This document shows, in pieces, positions 48,227-59,410 of a DNA stretch of 64,000 nucleotides. The stretch lies in the NCBI RefSeq assembly GCF_000513115.1, contig NZ_BAUU01000010.1, positions 1-64,000 of the forward strand. Direction: 5' to 3'. How positions within the stretch are numbered: position 1 is the first letter of the stretch; every line of letters starts with the position of its first letter. A model generated the notes under the pieces. That model did no database searches and was not told the origin of the DNA. It was given only the letters and a program-made list of their open reading frames with translations. The stretch is from Halalkalibacter hemicellulosilyticusJCM 9152. GTDB lineage: Bacteria; Bacillota; Bacilli; Bacillales; Bacillaceae_D. The translations under genes were made by a program, and so were the position numbers.

Positions 48227-51200
48227 ATGAACGGGCTATTAGAGCGCTCTAAGCTGTTTTTAATTTTGTTTTTATTGTTGGTTATTGTTGGTGTTTATAC
48301 ATTTATTACTGTATCACAGCGTGAAATTCCGGAAACGACATTAAATATTGGTACGATTACAACGATCTATCCGGGAGCGACGGTTGATGCAGTGGAGCGA
48401 CATGTAACAAATCCCATTGAGGCAGATCTACTAGCAATTGATGGAATTGAAGAAGTAAGCTCTGTCTCAGCTGCTGGTGTATCTTCGATCGTTATAACAG
48501 TAGAAGAAAGAGTAGATAAGTCAGAAGTAATGGGAGAAGTGCGACAATCGGTTGCAAATGTTTCAGTCACATTTCCAGATGAGGTTCAGTCTCCTACTAT
48601 TTCAGATGTGCAATCGAATATGCCAATTTCCTCTTATTTTGTAACAGCAGATGATCCTGAACAGTTACAAACATTGTATTCGGAAATAAAGAGATGGGAA
48701 GAAGCAGTGAGTCGAGTTGCTGGAGTTGCGGATGTGATCGTCAAAGGAATTGAAGAAGAACAAATTATTCTTACGTTAGACTCTGAAGAACTTGGGGCTA
48801 ATGGTTTTGCCTTTCCAGATGTTATCAATGCATTAGAGAATGAATTTGATTTGCCACCGCTTGGGAAGCAAGAAGTGGAAGGCTCTTTATACCAATTGAA
48901 AATCGATGAAGCAAGAGAAATTGCTGCTCTAGAGCGTATATGGATTGGGGAAAATTTTGCTGGGGATGCTGTCTTCATAGAAGATGTTGGCTCAGTAACG
49001 GTAGAGGCAAAACAGCCGAATGATCGGATATCGATTGACGGAACCTCGGCTATTTCATTCACAGTGGTTGTCCAACCAGGTGAGGATATTCCAACTGTAC
49101 ATAATCGAGTGGACGGTAAGGTACAGCAGCTATCAACTTCATTATCAGATGAGTTTGAGTTAGTCTCTTATTATTCACAAGCGGATCTAGTGAACGAGAT
49201 ATTTAGAGGGCTCTTTATGTCGCTAGCGATTGCGGTAGTCGCTGTAGTTGTCACAAGTTCCTTAGGTTTAACGTTATCTGGTGCGGTTGTTGTTGCACTA
49301 GCTGTACCATTATCAGTATTGATGGGGATCATTCCACTTCCGTTTGTTGGAGTGGATCTTAATCAGATTTCAGTTATTGGACTCATTATTGCGTTAGGGA
49401 TATTAGTGGATGATTCTATTGTCGTTAATGATAACATTCAACGTCGATATGCGTTAGGTGACTCTGCGAAATTAGGAATTATTAACGGAGTGAAGGAAAT
49501 ATGGGTATCGATCGTGACATCGACATTAGCTATTGTCTTTACTTTTTCACCACTCGTTTTTCTAAGTGGAGCAAACGGTGATTTTATTCGTGCAATGCCA
49601 ACGATCTTAATTACGACGATCCTTGCTTCGACTGTTGTGGCTTTAATATTTGTTCCAATCCTACGCTTTTTGCTTTTTCGAGTAGAGAAAAGAAATAGGA
49701 GGAAGAGGTCAGCTGGCTTACTTGGAACGTTATTTGAACGGTTGCAAGATTTCTATGCGGATACATTACTGAAGAATGTCGGAGAAAAGCCTGTGGCTGT
49801 TTCAGTGGTAGGCTTACTTGCGACAACGGCTATTTTTGGTCTCGTATTGTTAACGCCATTTGAGTTTTTTCCTGCAGCAGATCGTGAAGAAGTGACAGTT
49901 ACCGTGACGTTACCTGCGGGAACTACACTTGATGAGACGTACGAAAGGTTAGAAGAAATGGCTCTTTATTTTGAGGAAGATGAAGGGGTTTATGAAACGA
50001 GTATTTTCGCAGGAAGTGGCCTACCGAATTTATTTAATAGTTCACTTGATCAAAGCGGTGAATATACTGGTCAGCTCGTTGTAAGAGTAGACCGTGAGAA
50101 TCAAAACGCACAAGGATTGATCGAACAATGGACAGAGCCTGTTCGCGAGCAATTTCCAGAGGCAACGATCTTTTTAGAGACGATCGAACAAGGGCCACCA
50201 AGTGGAGCTCCTGTAACCGTTACTTTAACAGGATCGAGCATGGAGAAGCTAATTGATATTCGTAATGATCTTACAGAAGAAATTCAAGCGCTAGGAGCGG
50301 AATTAGTCGTGGATGATGTCGGGGAATCGGAGCCGACCATTGTTTACAGTGTCGATCGTGAACAAATGGAGGAAAGGAATATTCGCCTTCGTGATATTAC
50401 TCAACGGATTGGACTTGTGACGGATGGTGTTCCTGTTCGAGCTTTTGATGATGGAAATGAAACAATGGATATCGTCATGTTTGTAGACCGTATTGAAAGA
50501 GGAAATGAACTTCAGCTTGATGAGCTTGAGTTAGCTGGAACATCACAGGGAGAGCAAGGCCCACCAGAATTAATGGCATTGTCTGATTTAGTGACAGCTG
50601 ATTACACGGAAGAGCTACGAGCGATTCCACATTTGAATGGTGAGAGAGCCATTACGATTAGGGCGTTTCCAGGTACAGCTACTGATTTCGAGGCGAAAGT
50701 AGCAAATATCGTTGAGACGTATCAAATGCAGTTAGGTGATAGCCAATATGACATCGTTTTAGGTGGAGAAAATGAAAATCAAGATAATTTCTTTGCGGAA
50801 ATTACTGTCCTATTTATCATTGTTCTTGTGCTCGTCTATTTGCTAGTTGCATTTCAATTTAACTCTTTAACGCGACCGTTCTTAATCTTAGTGGCTGTCT
50901 ATTTAGCGATTGCTGGAGCCATTCTTGGGTTATTTGTGACGCAAACGCCGATTAGTTTTTTAGCTGTGATGGGAATGGTTTCATTGACGGGAATCGTTGT
51001 ACGTAATGCGATTGTCTTAATTGAATTTATTGAGCAGCGCCTATGTACAGAAATGAATCTATTAGATGCCGTAAGAGAAGCGGGGCGAGCGCGAATTAGA
51101 CCGATTCTCTTAACGGCGATTACGTCTATTGTTGCGTTGATGCCGATTGCGTTAAGTGGAGATGCGCTTTTTACACCATTAGCGATTACGATTATTTCAG

Positions 51201-51280
51201 GAATCTTATTTTCAACATTGCTAACACTGCTCATTGTACCAGCTTTATATGTGGCGATGGTTAGGAGGAAATATAGTTAG
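48227..51280 (+). CDS. RND-family efflux transporter (HAE1/SwrC type)
   Basis: 1017 aa. Twelve membrane helices are arranged as TM1, a ~300-residue periplasmic-type loop, TM2-6, loop, TM7 to TM12. TM4 carries GILVDDSIVVNDNIQRRYALG, with the acidic proton-relay pair; porter motifs include ISSYFVTADDPEQL and VTVTLPAGTTLDETYERLEEMA. No membrane-fusion gene adjoins it, as with B. subtilis SwrC, so it probably works alone at the cytoplasmic membrane exporting surfactants or drugs. AGGAGGAATTG-type boxes precede it; the ATG at 48227 is preceded by GGAGGAAAAGGC. Single gene with its own terminator. Confidence 0.88.
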   Translation: MNGLLERSKLFLILFLLLVIVGVYTFITVSQREIPETTLNIGTITTIYPGATVDAVERHVTNPIEADLLAIDGIEEVSSVSAAGVSSIVITVEERVDKSEVMGEVRQSVANVSVTFPDEVQSPTISDVQSNMPISSYFVTADDPEQLQTLYSEIKRWEEAVSRVAGVADVIVKGIEEEQIILTLDSEELGANGFAFPDVINALENEFDLPPLGKQEVEGSLYQLKIDEAREIAALERIWIGENFAGDAVFIEDVGSVTVEAKQPNDRISIDGTSAISFTVVVQPGEDIPTVHNRVDGKVQQLSTSLSDEFELVSYYSQADLVNEIFRGLFMSLAIAVVAVVVTSSLGLTLSGAVVVALAVPLSVLMGIIPLPFVGVDLNQISVIGLIIALGILVDDSIVVNDNIQRRYALGDSAKLGIINGVKEIWVSIVTSTLAIVFTFSPLVFLSGANGDFIRAMPTILITTILASTVVALIFVPILRFLLFRVEKRNRRKRSAGLLGTLFERLQDFYADTLLKNVGEKPVAVSVVGLLATTAIFGLVLLTPFEFFPAADREEVTVTVTLPAGTTLDETYERLEEMALYFEEDEGVYETSIFAGSGLPNLFNSSLDQSGEYTGQLVVRVDRENQNAQGLIEQWTEPVREQFPEATIFLETIEQGPPSGAPVTVTLTGSSMEKLIDIRNDLTEEIQALGAELVVDDVGESEPTIVYSVDREQMEERNIRLRDITQRIGLVTDGVPVRAFDDGNETMDIVMFVDRIERGNELQLDELELAGTSQGEQGPPELMALSDLVTADYTEELRAIPHLNGERAITIRAFPGTATDFEAKVANIVETYQMQLGDSQYDIVLGGENENQDNFFAEITVLFIIVLVLVYLLVAFQFNSLTRPFLILVAVYLAIAGAILGLFVTQTPISFLAVMGMVSLTGIVVRNAIVLIEFIEQRLCTEMNLLDAVREAGRARIRPILLTAITSIVALMPIALSGDALFTPLAITIISGILFSTLLTLLIVPALYVAMVRRKYS

Positions 51281-51293
51281 TTTATGAGAGCCT

Positions 51294-51326
51294 CCTCAAA
51301 GTCTTTTGACTTTGAGGATGCTTTTT
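51294..51326 (+). terminator. Terminator of the RND gene
   Basis: CCTCAAAGTC (51294-51303) and GACTTTGAGG (51308-51317) form a perfect 10-bp stem with a TTTT loop, followed by ATGCTTTTTT. Confidence 0.9.
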
Positions 51327-51546
51327 TATGTTCTTTCTTAATTTTAGGAAATTTTGAAAACTTAAACAAAACTTAAACTACGATTAGTAGGATAAATGAT
51401 ATGAGTGTACACATACATGAATAGTGATGAAAGAACTATGTTTTTAGATGAATCGAAAAGATAACAGTTGGTTATTCGAACTCGTTTTAGCTATAAAGCC
51501 ACAGTATTAAGATGAAGTCGTCAAATGGAGAGGAGACAAGGAAAAA

Positions 51547-54500
51547 ATGAGTAAGCTACGTTATTTCATGAAAAAAATTGGAGTAGTTAGTTTAGTGTTA
51601 CTGTTAATCTATTCAAGTGTTTTACCGATCGAAACGGTCATTGCAGAAGAAGTGAGTAATTTAATGATCAATGAGGAAGAGGATGGCTTGTTAGATGTTG
51701 AAGAAAATGTTAATGAAGAAGAGGATACTTCTGACCTCGATAAAGAGGAAGCTAGTGAAGAGGCTGAGGAAAAGGATCAGGAAAAGGATCAGGAAAAGGA
51801 TCAGGGTGAGGACATTAAGGATAAGCAAGATGATCCGTCATCGCAAACATCTAAAATAGAAGAAGCTGAGGAAGAGTCTGTCATGGAATTAGCAAGTATA
51901 AGTTCAACGACGATGTATTCTGGTGGTGATGGATCTGCAGGAAATCCGTATATTATTGAGACGGCTGAGCAGTTGAATGAAGTTAGAAATAATTTAACCG
52001 CTCATTATCTGTTAGCAAATGATATTGACTTAGTAGCATACAGCTCTGGACAAGGCTGGGTGCCGATTGGGGTCAGCTCTAATCAATTTAATGGAACATT
52101 TGATGGAAATGGTCATGTTATTAAAAATTTAACAATCGATCGAAGTAACACCAGACAAGACGAGCAAGGACTATTTGGGGTGCTTGGTAGAGGCGGTGTG
52201 ATAAAGAATGTTTCTTTAGAAGACATAGAAATTAATAGTAATCAAGGTTTCTCTATTGGTGGATTAGTTGGCCTTAATTATGGTGAAATTAGTGGAGTGA
52301 GCATCAATGGTACGGTTGAGGGAAGATATTATGTTGGTGGAGTAGTAGGTAGAAACCATGGAGATGTTAACCAAACATATGTTGAGGGTCTTATTTTTGG
52401 TTTTAGTAGAGTTGGTGGATTGATTGGAGAAAACTATGGTGATGTTTTTCAATCGTCCGCTGAAGCTTATGTAAACGGGGATGACTATATTGGTGGGTTA
52501 GTTGGATTAAATTTAAGTAATGGAAATGGAATAAGTCAATCATTCGCCAAATCTACCGTAAAAGGAAATCAAGATGTCGGTGGCTTAGTGGGACAAAATC
52601 AAAATACTATAGTTCAATCATATGCTGAGAGTACTGTAGAAGGATATCGAAATATTGGTGGCTTGATAGGAAATCAATCATGGAGCAACAAAAAAGTAAG
52701 TGAGTCCTATTCCAATAGTATAGTAACAGGAAACGAGAGCATTGGTGGTTTAGTAGGTTTAAAGCATGATGTAGCAACTATTGAAGCTTCTTATTGGAAT
52801 AGGAGTGTTGAGAATGGAGGTTCTTTAGATAATGGATTTGGAACATCTTTAACTGAAGAAGAATTAAAACAATTTAGCACATATGATGATTGGGACACTA
52901 CGAAGACGTGGTATGTCTATCATGATCAAACGTTTCCCTTTTTACAGTGGGAAAATCCATTGGAAGAAGTAGACATTGATTTATCTGAGTTGAAGGTTGG
53001 GGATATGCTCAGTTAACAGTTACCGCAAACCATCAAGAAGGTTCATTTGACGGAACGATTCATGCTAATTTTGAAGTAACAGAAGGGGATCACGTTGTTG
53101 AGATAGATAAAGATGGTGTTGTAACAGCAAATGAAAGTGGTGAGGCTGTTATAACCGTTACACTTTACGATGAAGTGGCTACAATGAAAGTAACAGTTGA
53201 AGAGGACATGTTTGTAGATGGAGATGGCTCTGCAGAAAATCCTTATATTATTATGACAGCACAGCAGCTAGATGCTGTTAGACAAGATGTAGTGGCTCAT
53301 TACAGGTTAGGTAATGATATTGATTTAGAAGCATACCTTTCAGGAGAGAGCTGGGAGCCAATCGATCACTTTAATGGTACATTTGATGGTGATGGTTATC
53401 AAATAAAAGGGTTAAAAATTGATGGAAATAATAATAATCAAGGGATGTTTGCAAGAGTATATGATTTTGGAGTGATTAAGAATGTCACTTTGGTTGATTT
53501 GGATATAACTGGCCGTCGGGATATCGGTGGATTAGTTGGGAGGACTTTTACGCTTGCTCGAATTGAAAACTCGTCGGTAACAGGATCTGTGTCGGGAAGT
53601 AATGAAGTCGGCGGGTTGGTTGGATCAAATTCTGGAAGGATTAGTGGATCAGTTGCTTCGACTACCATTTCAGTGAGCGGGTCCAGTGGTGGTGGTCTTG
53701 TTGGTCTAAATGGAGGAGAAATTAAAAATTCGTATGCTAGTGGGGAAATATCAGGTGATAGCGGTATTGGTGGCTTGGTAGGAGTACATCCAAGGGATTT
53801 TAACAATAGGAAAATAATTAATTCCTATTCAAACAGTATCGTAACGGGGAATAAGGATATTGGTGGATTAGTTGGTTATGTTCATGATCCAACCTTTATA
53901 GTAAATTCTTATTGGAATACGAGTGTATATGATGGCGATTATCCAGACAATGGGATCGGTACACCTATGACGGAAGAGCAGTTAAAACAATTTAGCACAT
54001 TGGGTGATTGGGATTTTACAAATTCTTGGTACGTTTATAATGGTCAAACGTTTCCGTTTCTACAGTGGGAAAATCCGATTAACAATATCGAAAGTGAAGT
54101 AGACTCTTCAGAAATTAAGGTTGGTAAAAATACCCATATTTCAGTTACCGCGATTCATCAACAAGGTACTTATGATGGAACACAACATGCAGAGTATAAC
54201 GTGACAAAAGGTGACGAGATCGTTGACGTAGATCATAATGGGATTGTAACAGCAAATGAAAGTGGTGAGGCTGTTATAACTGTTACACTTTATGGTGAAG
54301 AAGACACAATTGATGTAACTGTTAAAGGACCAATCTTTACAGAGGGTGATGGGACAGCTGAAAATCCTTATATTATCACTACAGCAGAACAACTAAATGC
54401 TGTAAGAGAAGATTTAGGGGCTCATTATAAGTTAGGACATGATATCGATTTAGCAGCGTACCTTTCTGGAGAGAGCTGGGAGCCAATAGGTCGTGCAGGT

Positions 54501-57500
54501 ACGCCATTTATTGGTACATTTGATGGTGACGGTTATGAAATTACAGGATTACAATTCGACAACGAATTTAGGGAAAATTCAGGGTTTTTTAGTGCACTCA
54601 AAGACCCTGGAGTGATTAAAAACGTTACATTAGTAGATGTAGATATTAAGGCTACTAGGCACACTGTTGGTGGTTTAGTTGGTATTAATTTAGGAACAGG
54701 TAGAATTGAAAACTCATCTGTAACAGGAACTGTGTCAGGGGGTATGAATGTTGGCGGAATAGTCGGAATAAATTATGGGATGATTAGCGAATCAGTCGCA
54801 ACTACTACAACTTCAGCACGAGGCTTCAGAAGTGGTGGCCTTGTAGGCTTGAACTCTGGAGAAATTATAAATTCATATGCTAATGGACGAGTTTCTGGTG
54901 ATGAACGTGTCGGAGGTTTGGTGGGAGAACATGTAAAGCACATTAATAGTAGCAAAATAAGTGAGTCCTATTCAAGCAGTATCGTAACAGGTAATAATAA
55001 TGTTGGAGGTTTAGTCGGAACCAAGGATGATTCAGCACGTATTGAACATTCTTATTGGAATCAAAGTGTATACAATGGAGATTATCCAGACAATGAGATA
55101 GGTACTCCATTGACAGAAGCGGAGTTAAAGAAGCTGACCACGTTTAGTAATTGGGATTTTACGAATACGTGGTACGTCTATAATGATCAGGTGTTCCCAT
55201 TTTTACAATGGGAAAATTCATTGGAGTCAGTAGAAGTGAAACTCGATTCTTCAACGTTACAGATTGGTAACAGCACGCAAATAACCGTCACTGCCCATCA
55301 CGAAGAAGGGTCATTTGATGGAACAAGTAATGCTGAATATGGAGTTACTAAAGGAGACGATCTCATCTCCATAGATGAAGATGGGCAGGTAACAGCCACC
55401 GCGCCAGGAAATGCAGAAATAACTGTCGAATTATTCGGTGAAGTGAGCACGCATGAAATTGAGGTTCTTTCATATCAGATTTCAAGTATAGAAGAGTTTC
55501 AACCTATTACTGTGGACAGTGGAACTGAAATTGGCCAAATTGGCTTGCCAACAACGATACAAGTGACGGTAAGTCCAGGAGATGAGTTGCGGGATATTAA
55601 GGTGCAATGGACTGATGCAGATGAAGACAATCCGTATGATGCAACTAAAGCTGGAACGTACACATTTATCGGTACTTTAGTTGATTTTTCAAATGATGTT
55701 GAAAATCCAAATCATTTAACTGCAAGGATAGATGTGATTGTCGATGTGCCATTTATAACTGATGTTGAAGCAATAGATAGTATATCAGTTGAAAACGGAA
55801 CGAAACGTGTTGATCTGACATTACCTGACGAAGTTCAAGTTACATTAAATAATGGTGAGACGGCACAAATTGGTGTGAACTGGGATAACGGGGAACCTCT
55901 ATATGACGAGTTGAAGGCTGGGACCTATATGTTTACAGGGACCTTTGAATTGTCAGAGGGAGTGATAGAACAAGTAACAGCCTTTGTTGCTTCACTTATA
56001 AACAGTGAATTTGACCAGTCTTTAAAGGTGAAAAATCCTAGTAACATTACAGCAACTGTAGAAGTTGAAGTTAAACAACCACTTATAACAGAGGTTGAAC
56101 AATTAGCAGCGATTCATGTCGCAAACGGGACGGAGCTTAGCAAAGTTGGATTACCAGATCAGGTTAATATAACGTTAAATAATGGTCAAGATCTTGATGT
56201 TTATGTAGATTGGAATGAAGGTGTTCCAGAATATGCGAAGATGACAGCTGGAGTCTATCAATTCACAGGAACGTTGAAACAGCCTGAAGAGATTGAAAAT
56301 CCTGATCAAAAAGTAGCAGTCGTTGATGTAGTTGTCGGCGAGCCAATCATTACAGAAGTAGGTACAATAAAGGCTATTCATGTGGCAAATGGGACAAAGC
56401 ATTCAGAAATAAATTTACCAGAGCAAGTAGAAGTTACAGTTAATAATGGAAACACGATTAACGTAGGCGTGATATGGGATAAAGGAGATCCAACATATAA
56501 TGGAATGCGGGCTGGCACTTATTTGTTTACGGGAAAGCTGGAATTACCAACCGGTGTACTGAATCCGGATAGCAAGCAGGCCAAAGTCGAAGTGAAAGTT
56601 GATAAACCATTTATAACAGAGGTAGAACCATTAAGAGTGATTCAGGTTGAAAATGGAACGAAGCTATCTGAAATCGACTTTGCAGAACAGGTTATGGTGA
56701 CGTTAAATAATGGCGAGAAAGAGACTATTAATGTGACATGGGATGAAGGAGGCATGGACTATAACAGATTAAAGGCTGGCACTTATCGTTTCACGGGAAG
56801 CTTGGAGCCTGTAAGCGAGATCGAAAATCTGAATAATGTAAGGGCAGTGGCAGAGGTAAAAGTAGGGCGACCGTTCATTATGGAAGTGGAGGTGTTAGAA
56901 GTAATTTCAGTAGCAAATGGTACAAAGTTTGCTCATATTGGTTTACCAAAACAGGTCGAGGTGACGTTAAATAATGGCGGTCAAGCAACCGTTGATGTGG
57001 AATGGAACGAGAGTGTTCCTAAATATGATGAAAAGAAAGCAGGAGTCTATCATTTTACGGGAATGTTTAAGCAGTTAGACGATGTTGAAAATCCAAATTT
57101 TAAACACGTATCTGTTGAGGTGATGGTCGATCAACCTGCTATTGTAGAAGTAGGCGATTTAGGGGATATCGCCATCATTAGTGTTGCGAACGGAACGAAA
57201 CGATCTGATCTTACGTTACCGAAAAAAGTGGAAGTTATTTTGGATAATGGTGAAGCAGTAGAAATGGATGTAACGTGGAATGATGGTCATCCTCCATATG
57301 ATGAGAAGAAGGCCGGAACGTACACGTTTACAGGGACCTTTGTACTGTCACAAGGGATGTTAAGTAGTTTAAGAACGTCAATTGCTACGATTTTTACGAG
57401 TGAATGGAATCAGTTTAGCGAAATACAAAATCCAGAACAATTAACGGTAACGGTTGATGTAGAAGTTCAGGAGCCATTTATTACTGAAATAGAACAATTG

Positions 57501-58265
57501 GAGCGGATTTATGTCGAAAATGGTACTGAACGGGCAGATCTTGAATTACCACAGTCTGTTGAGGTGATGTTAAACAATGGTGATAAAATAAATGTTCATG
57601 TAATTTGGGATGAATCTGTTCCAATGTATAATGAAAAACAGTCTGGAGCCTATCTATTTCATGGAACACTTGAACAACTAAATGGTATCGAGAATCGACA
57701 TAATGAGCAAGTGACTGTTGAAGTAATTATGGATAATCCGATTATTATGTCAGTTGAATGTTTAGAGGAAATAACGGTTGTGAATGGAACGAATCGGGCA
57801 GACTTAAAGTTACCGAAGTATGTCGAGGTACTATTAAACAATGGAGAGACAATAGGAGTGAATGTGACGTGGGTTGATGGGAAGCCGCAGTATGATGGAA
57901 TGAAAGCTGGCTCCTATGAGTTCATTGGAACGTTGGATCAGTTGACTGATATACAAAATCCTTCTAGTATCCATGCAAGCCTAACCGTTTACGTCTCTGA
58001 AAGGGTAGATCCAATTAAGGATGCCCCCCATTTAGAAGACCCTTTCATTAATGAAGAACATCATCATGAAAATGAGCATTCTCCAAAAAATCAAGAGATT
58101 TTAAGAAGAGAACATGAAGAATACACACCTTTGAGTGAAGAGGAAGAACGATTACCAGAAACAGCAACTCCATATTTAAAAATATTATTAGTTGGATTGT
58201 TTCTTGTAGTATTTAGCAGAGTTTTGCTGTTTTTGAAAAGAATGAAGCAAAGTGGAACTGAATAA
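51547..58265 (+). pseudogene. Giant sortase-anchored GLUG/Ig-like surface protein, with one frameshift
   Basis: Signal peptide (1 to ~32, ending TVIA), an acidic linker with EKDQ three times, then three large modules of GLUG repeats (GGLVGxNxGxIxxSYA). The modules are near 51920-52960, 53220-54080 and 54340-55220, and each is followed by an Ig-like domain ending in (V/T)TANESGEAVITVTLYGE-type sequence. Nine Big_4-type repeats of ~80 residues follow (ISVANGTK...LPxxVEVTLNNG...WNEG...YDEKKAGTYTFTGTL), then an acidic stretch, LPETA (sortase signal), a membrane helix and a basic tail. Frame 1 stops at 53016; the second frame runs to 58265. One G missing near 53007 explains it (QLTVTANHQEG continues at 53010). 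Repaired length ~2239 aa. Likely a wall-bound adhesin or matrix protein. Confidence 0.83.
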
Positions 58266-58504
58266 AACAGTGGTGGCTGTGAACGAAGGACTATTTTCGT
58301 ATTGAAATGGAGTTCGAAACCGTTGCCTTCTTTGAAAAGATTGATACGAGTGGGTTTCTCGTATCAATTGAGAAACGAGTGAAGCCATTGCTTGTCAAAT
58401 CAAAGGTACTGAAAAAGTTGATTTGTACTTTTTCAGTGGCCTCGAAAGCGAGTGGCTGGAGCGCAATGGAACGAATCTGTGACAGCCACTTATTTAAGGA
58501 GTAA
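58266..58504. other. Hairpin-rich intergenic element
   Basis: GTGGCTGT (58273-58280) and ACAGCCAC (58482-58489) could close a ~217-nt unit. Inside are a perfect 10-bp hairpin (58341-58350 with 58358-58367), an alternative 7-bp pairing that excludes it (58354-58360 with 58370-58376), a perfect 11-bp hairpin (58408-58418 with 58427-58437), and CTCG-AAAG-CGAG (58441-58452). A 65-codon open frame across this element is best seen as a by-product. Possibly a structured RNA or a repetitive extragenic element. Confidence 0.5.
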
Positions 58505-58546
58505 GCCGGAGAAATTTTACGATAAGTAAAATTTCTCCGGCTTTTT
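58505..58546 (+). terminator. Strong terminator after the surface protein
   Basis: GCCGGAGAAATTTTAC (58505-58520) pairs perfectly with GTAAAATTTCTCCGGC (58526-58541), a 16-bp stem with a 5-nt loop, followed by TTTTT. Confidence 0.93.
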
Positions 58547-58623
58547 CAATTTAGAGGAGGATTTTGTCTAGCCTCATTATGTTATTTCGGTTATAACGTC
58601 TTTTGATCATCAAGAAAAATATA

Positions 58624-58652
58624 TTGACAAAATAACTAATTGTTATTAGAGT
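58624..58652 (+). promoter_or_regulatory. Promoter of the ABC exporter operon
   Basis: TTGACA (58624-58629), 17-bp spacer, TAGAGT (58647-58652). The spacer contains the dyad CTAAT-TGTT-ATTAG, a possible operator overlapping the -10. Confidence 0.6.
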
Positions 58653-58711
58653 ATTAACTGTATTAATATGAATGATACAGTTGGATCAGATTGAGAAAGA
58701 GGAGTGAGACG

Positions 58712-59410
58712 ATGATCGAGATAAATAATCTATCTTTTTCCTACAAAGTAGGAAAAGGAAATAACAAACAAGTTATTCCTGTTTTGAAAAAAAATAATTT
58801 TATTATTAATGAAGGAGAGATGGTTTCAATTGTTGGACGAAGTGGTTCTGGTAAATCGACGTTGTTAAGTTTATTGGCAGGGTTTATGCCTTTAAGTGAA
58901 GGAAGTATCAGCTTTGATGGACGAGAGGTAATGGCGTTTTCTGAAAAAGAATGGGCTCAATTCCGATTGGAGCATATTGGGTTTGTTTTTCAAAATTTCC
59001 AGCTGATTTCAAGTGCGACGGTTTTTGATAATGTCGAATTACCGTTGATTTTAAAAGGTGTCAATAAGAAGGAAAGAAATAAGAAAGTGCTCGACATATT
59101 ACAAGAGGTTGGCTTAAAAGATCACCAAAATCATTTCCCAAACGAGCTTTCTGGTGGTCAGCAGCAGCGTGTAGGGATTGCACGAGCCATTATTACGGAA
59201 CCTAAATACGTGTTTGCAGATGAACCAACTGGGAGTTTAGATACAAATACAGAACTGGAAGTTTTAGCTATATTAAAGAAGCTTAATCAAGAACGAAAGA
59301 TGACGTTTGTGATGATTACTCATGATGAGGAAGTGGCGGCGATTGCAGATCGCACCTTACTTTTGGAAAATGGAGAGCTTCAATCAGGGGGAAAGCAGCA
59401 TGCAATTTAA
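58712..59410 (+). CDS. ABC transporter ATP-binding protein, MacB/LolD type
   Basis: 232 aa; the ATG at 58712 with AGAGGAG upstream is chosen over an in-frame start at 58691. Walker [11 protein letters not shown]-loop VFQNFQL, signature LSGGQQQRV, Walker [13 protein letters not shown] and H-loop ITHD are all intact. The EPTGSLD form is typical of the MacB/LolD/YknY subfamily that drives FtsX-like permeases. Its end overlaps the permease start by 11 bp. Confidence 0.93.
   Translation: MIEINNLSFSYKVGKGNNKQVIPVLKKNNFIINEGEMVSIVGRSGSGKSTLLSLLAGFMPLSEGSISFDGREVMAFSEKEWAQFRLEHIGFVFQNFQLISSATVFDNVELPLILKGVNKKERNKKVLDILQEVGLKDHQNHFPNELSGGQQQRVGIARAIITEPKYVFADEPTGSLDTNTELEVLAILKKLNQERKMTFVMITHDEEVAAIADRTLLLENGELQSGGKQHAI

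Noticed and set aside
48367-49826. Several minus-strand open frames inside the RND gene
   Set aside because: They are antisense shadows of a strongly conserved transporter frame, with low-complexity Ser/Thr-rich translations.
58307-58504. 65-codon open frame after the surface protein
   Set aside because: It lies wholly inside the hairpin-rich element, has no ribosome binding site, and its translation shows no protein-like pattern.
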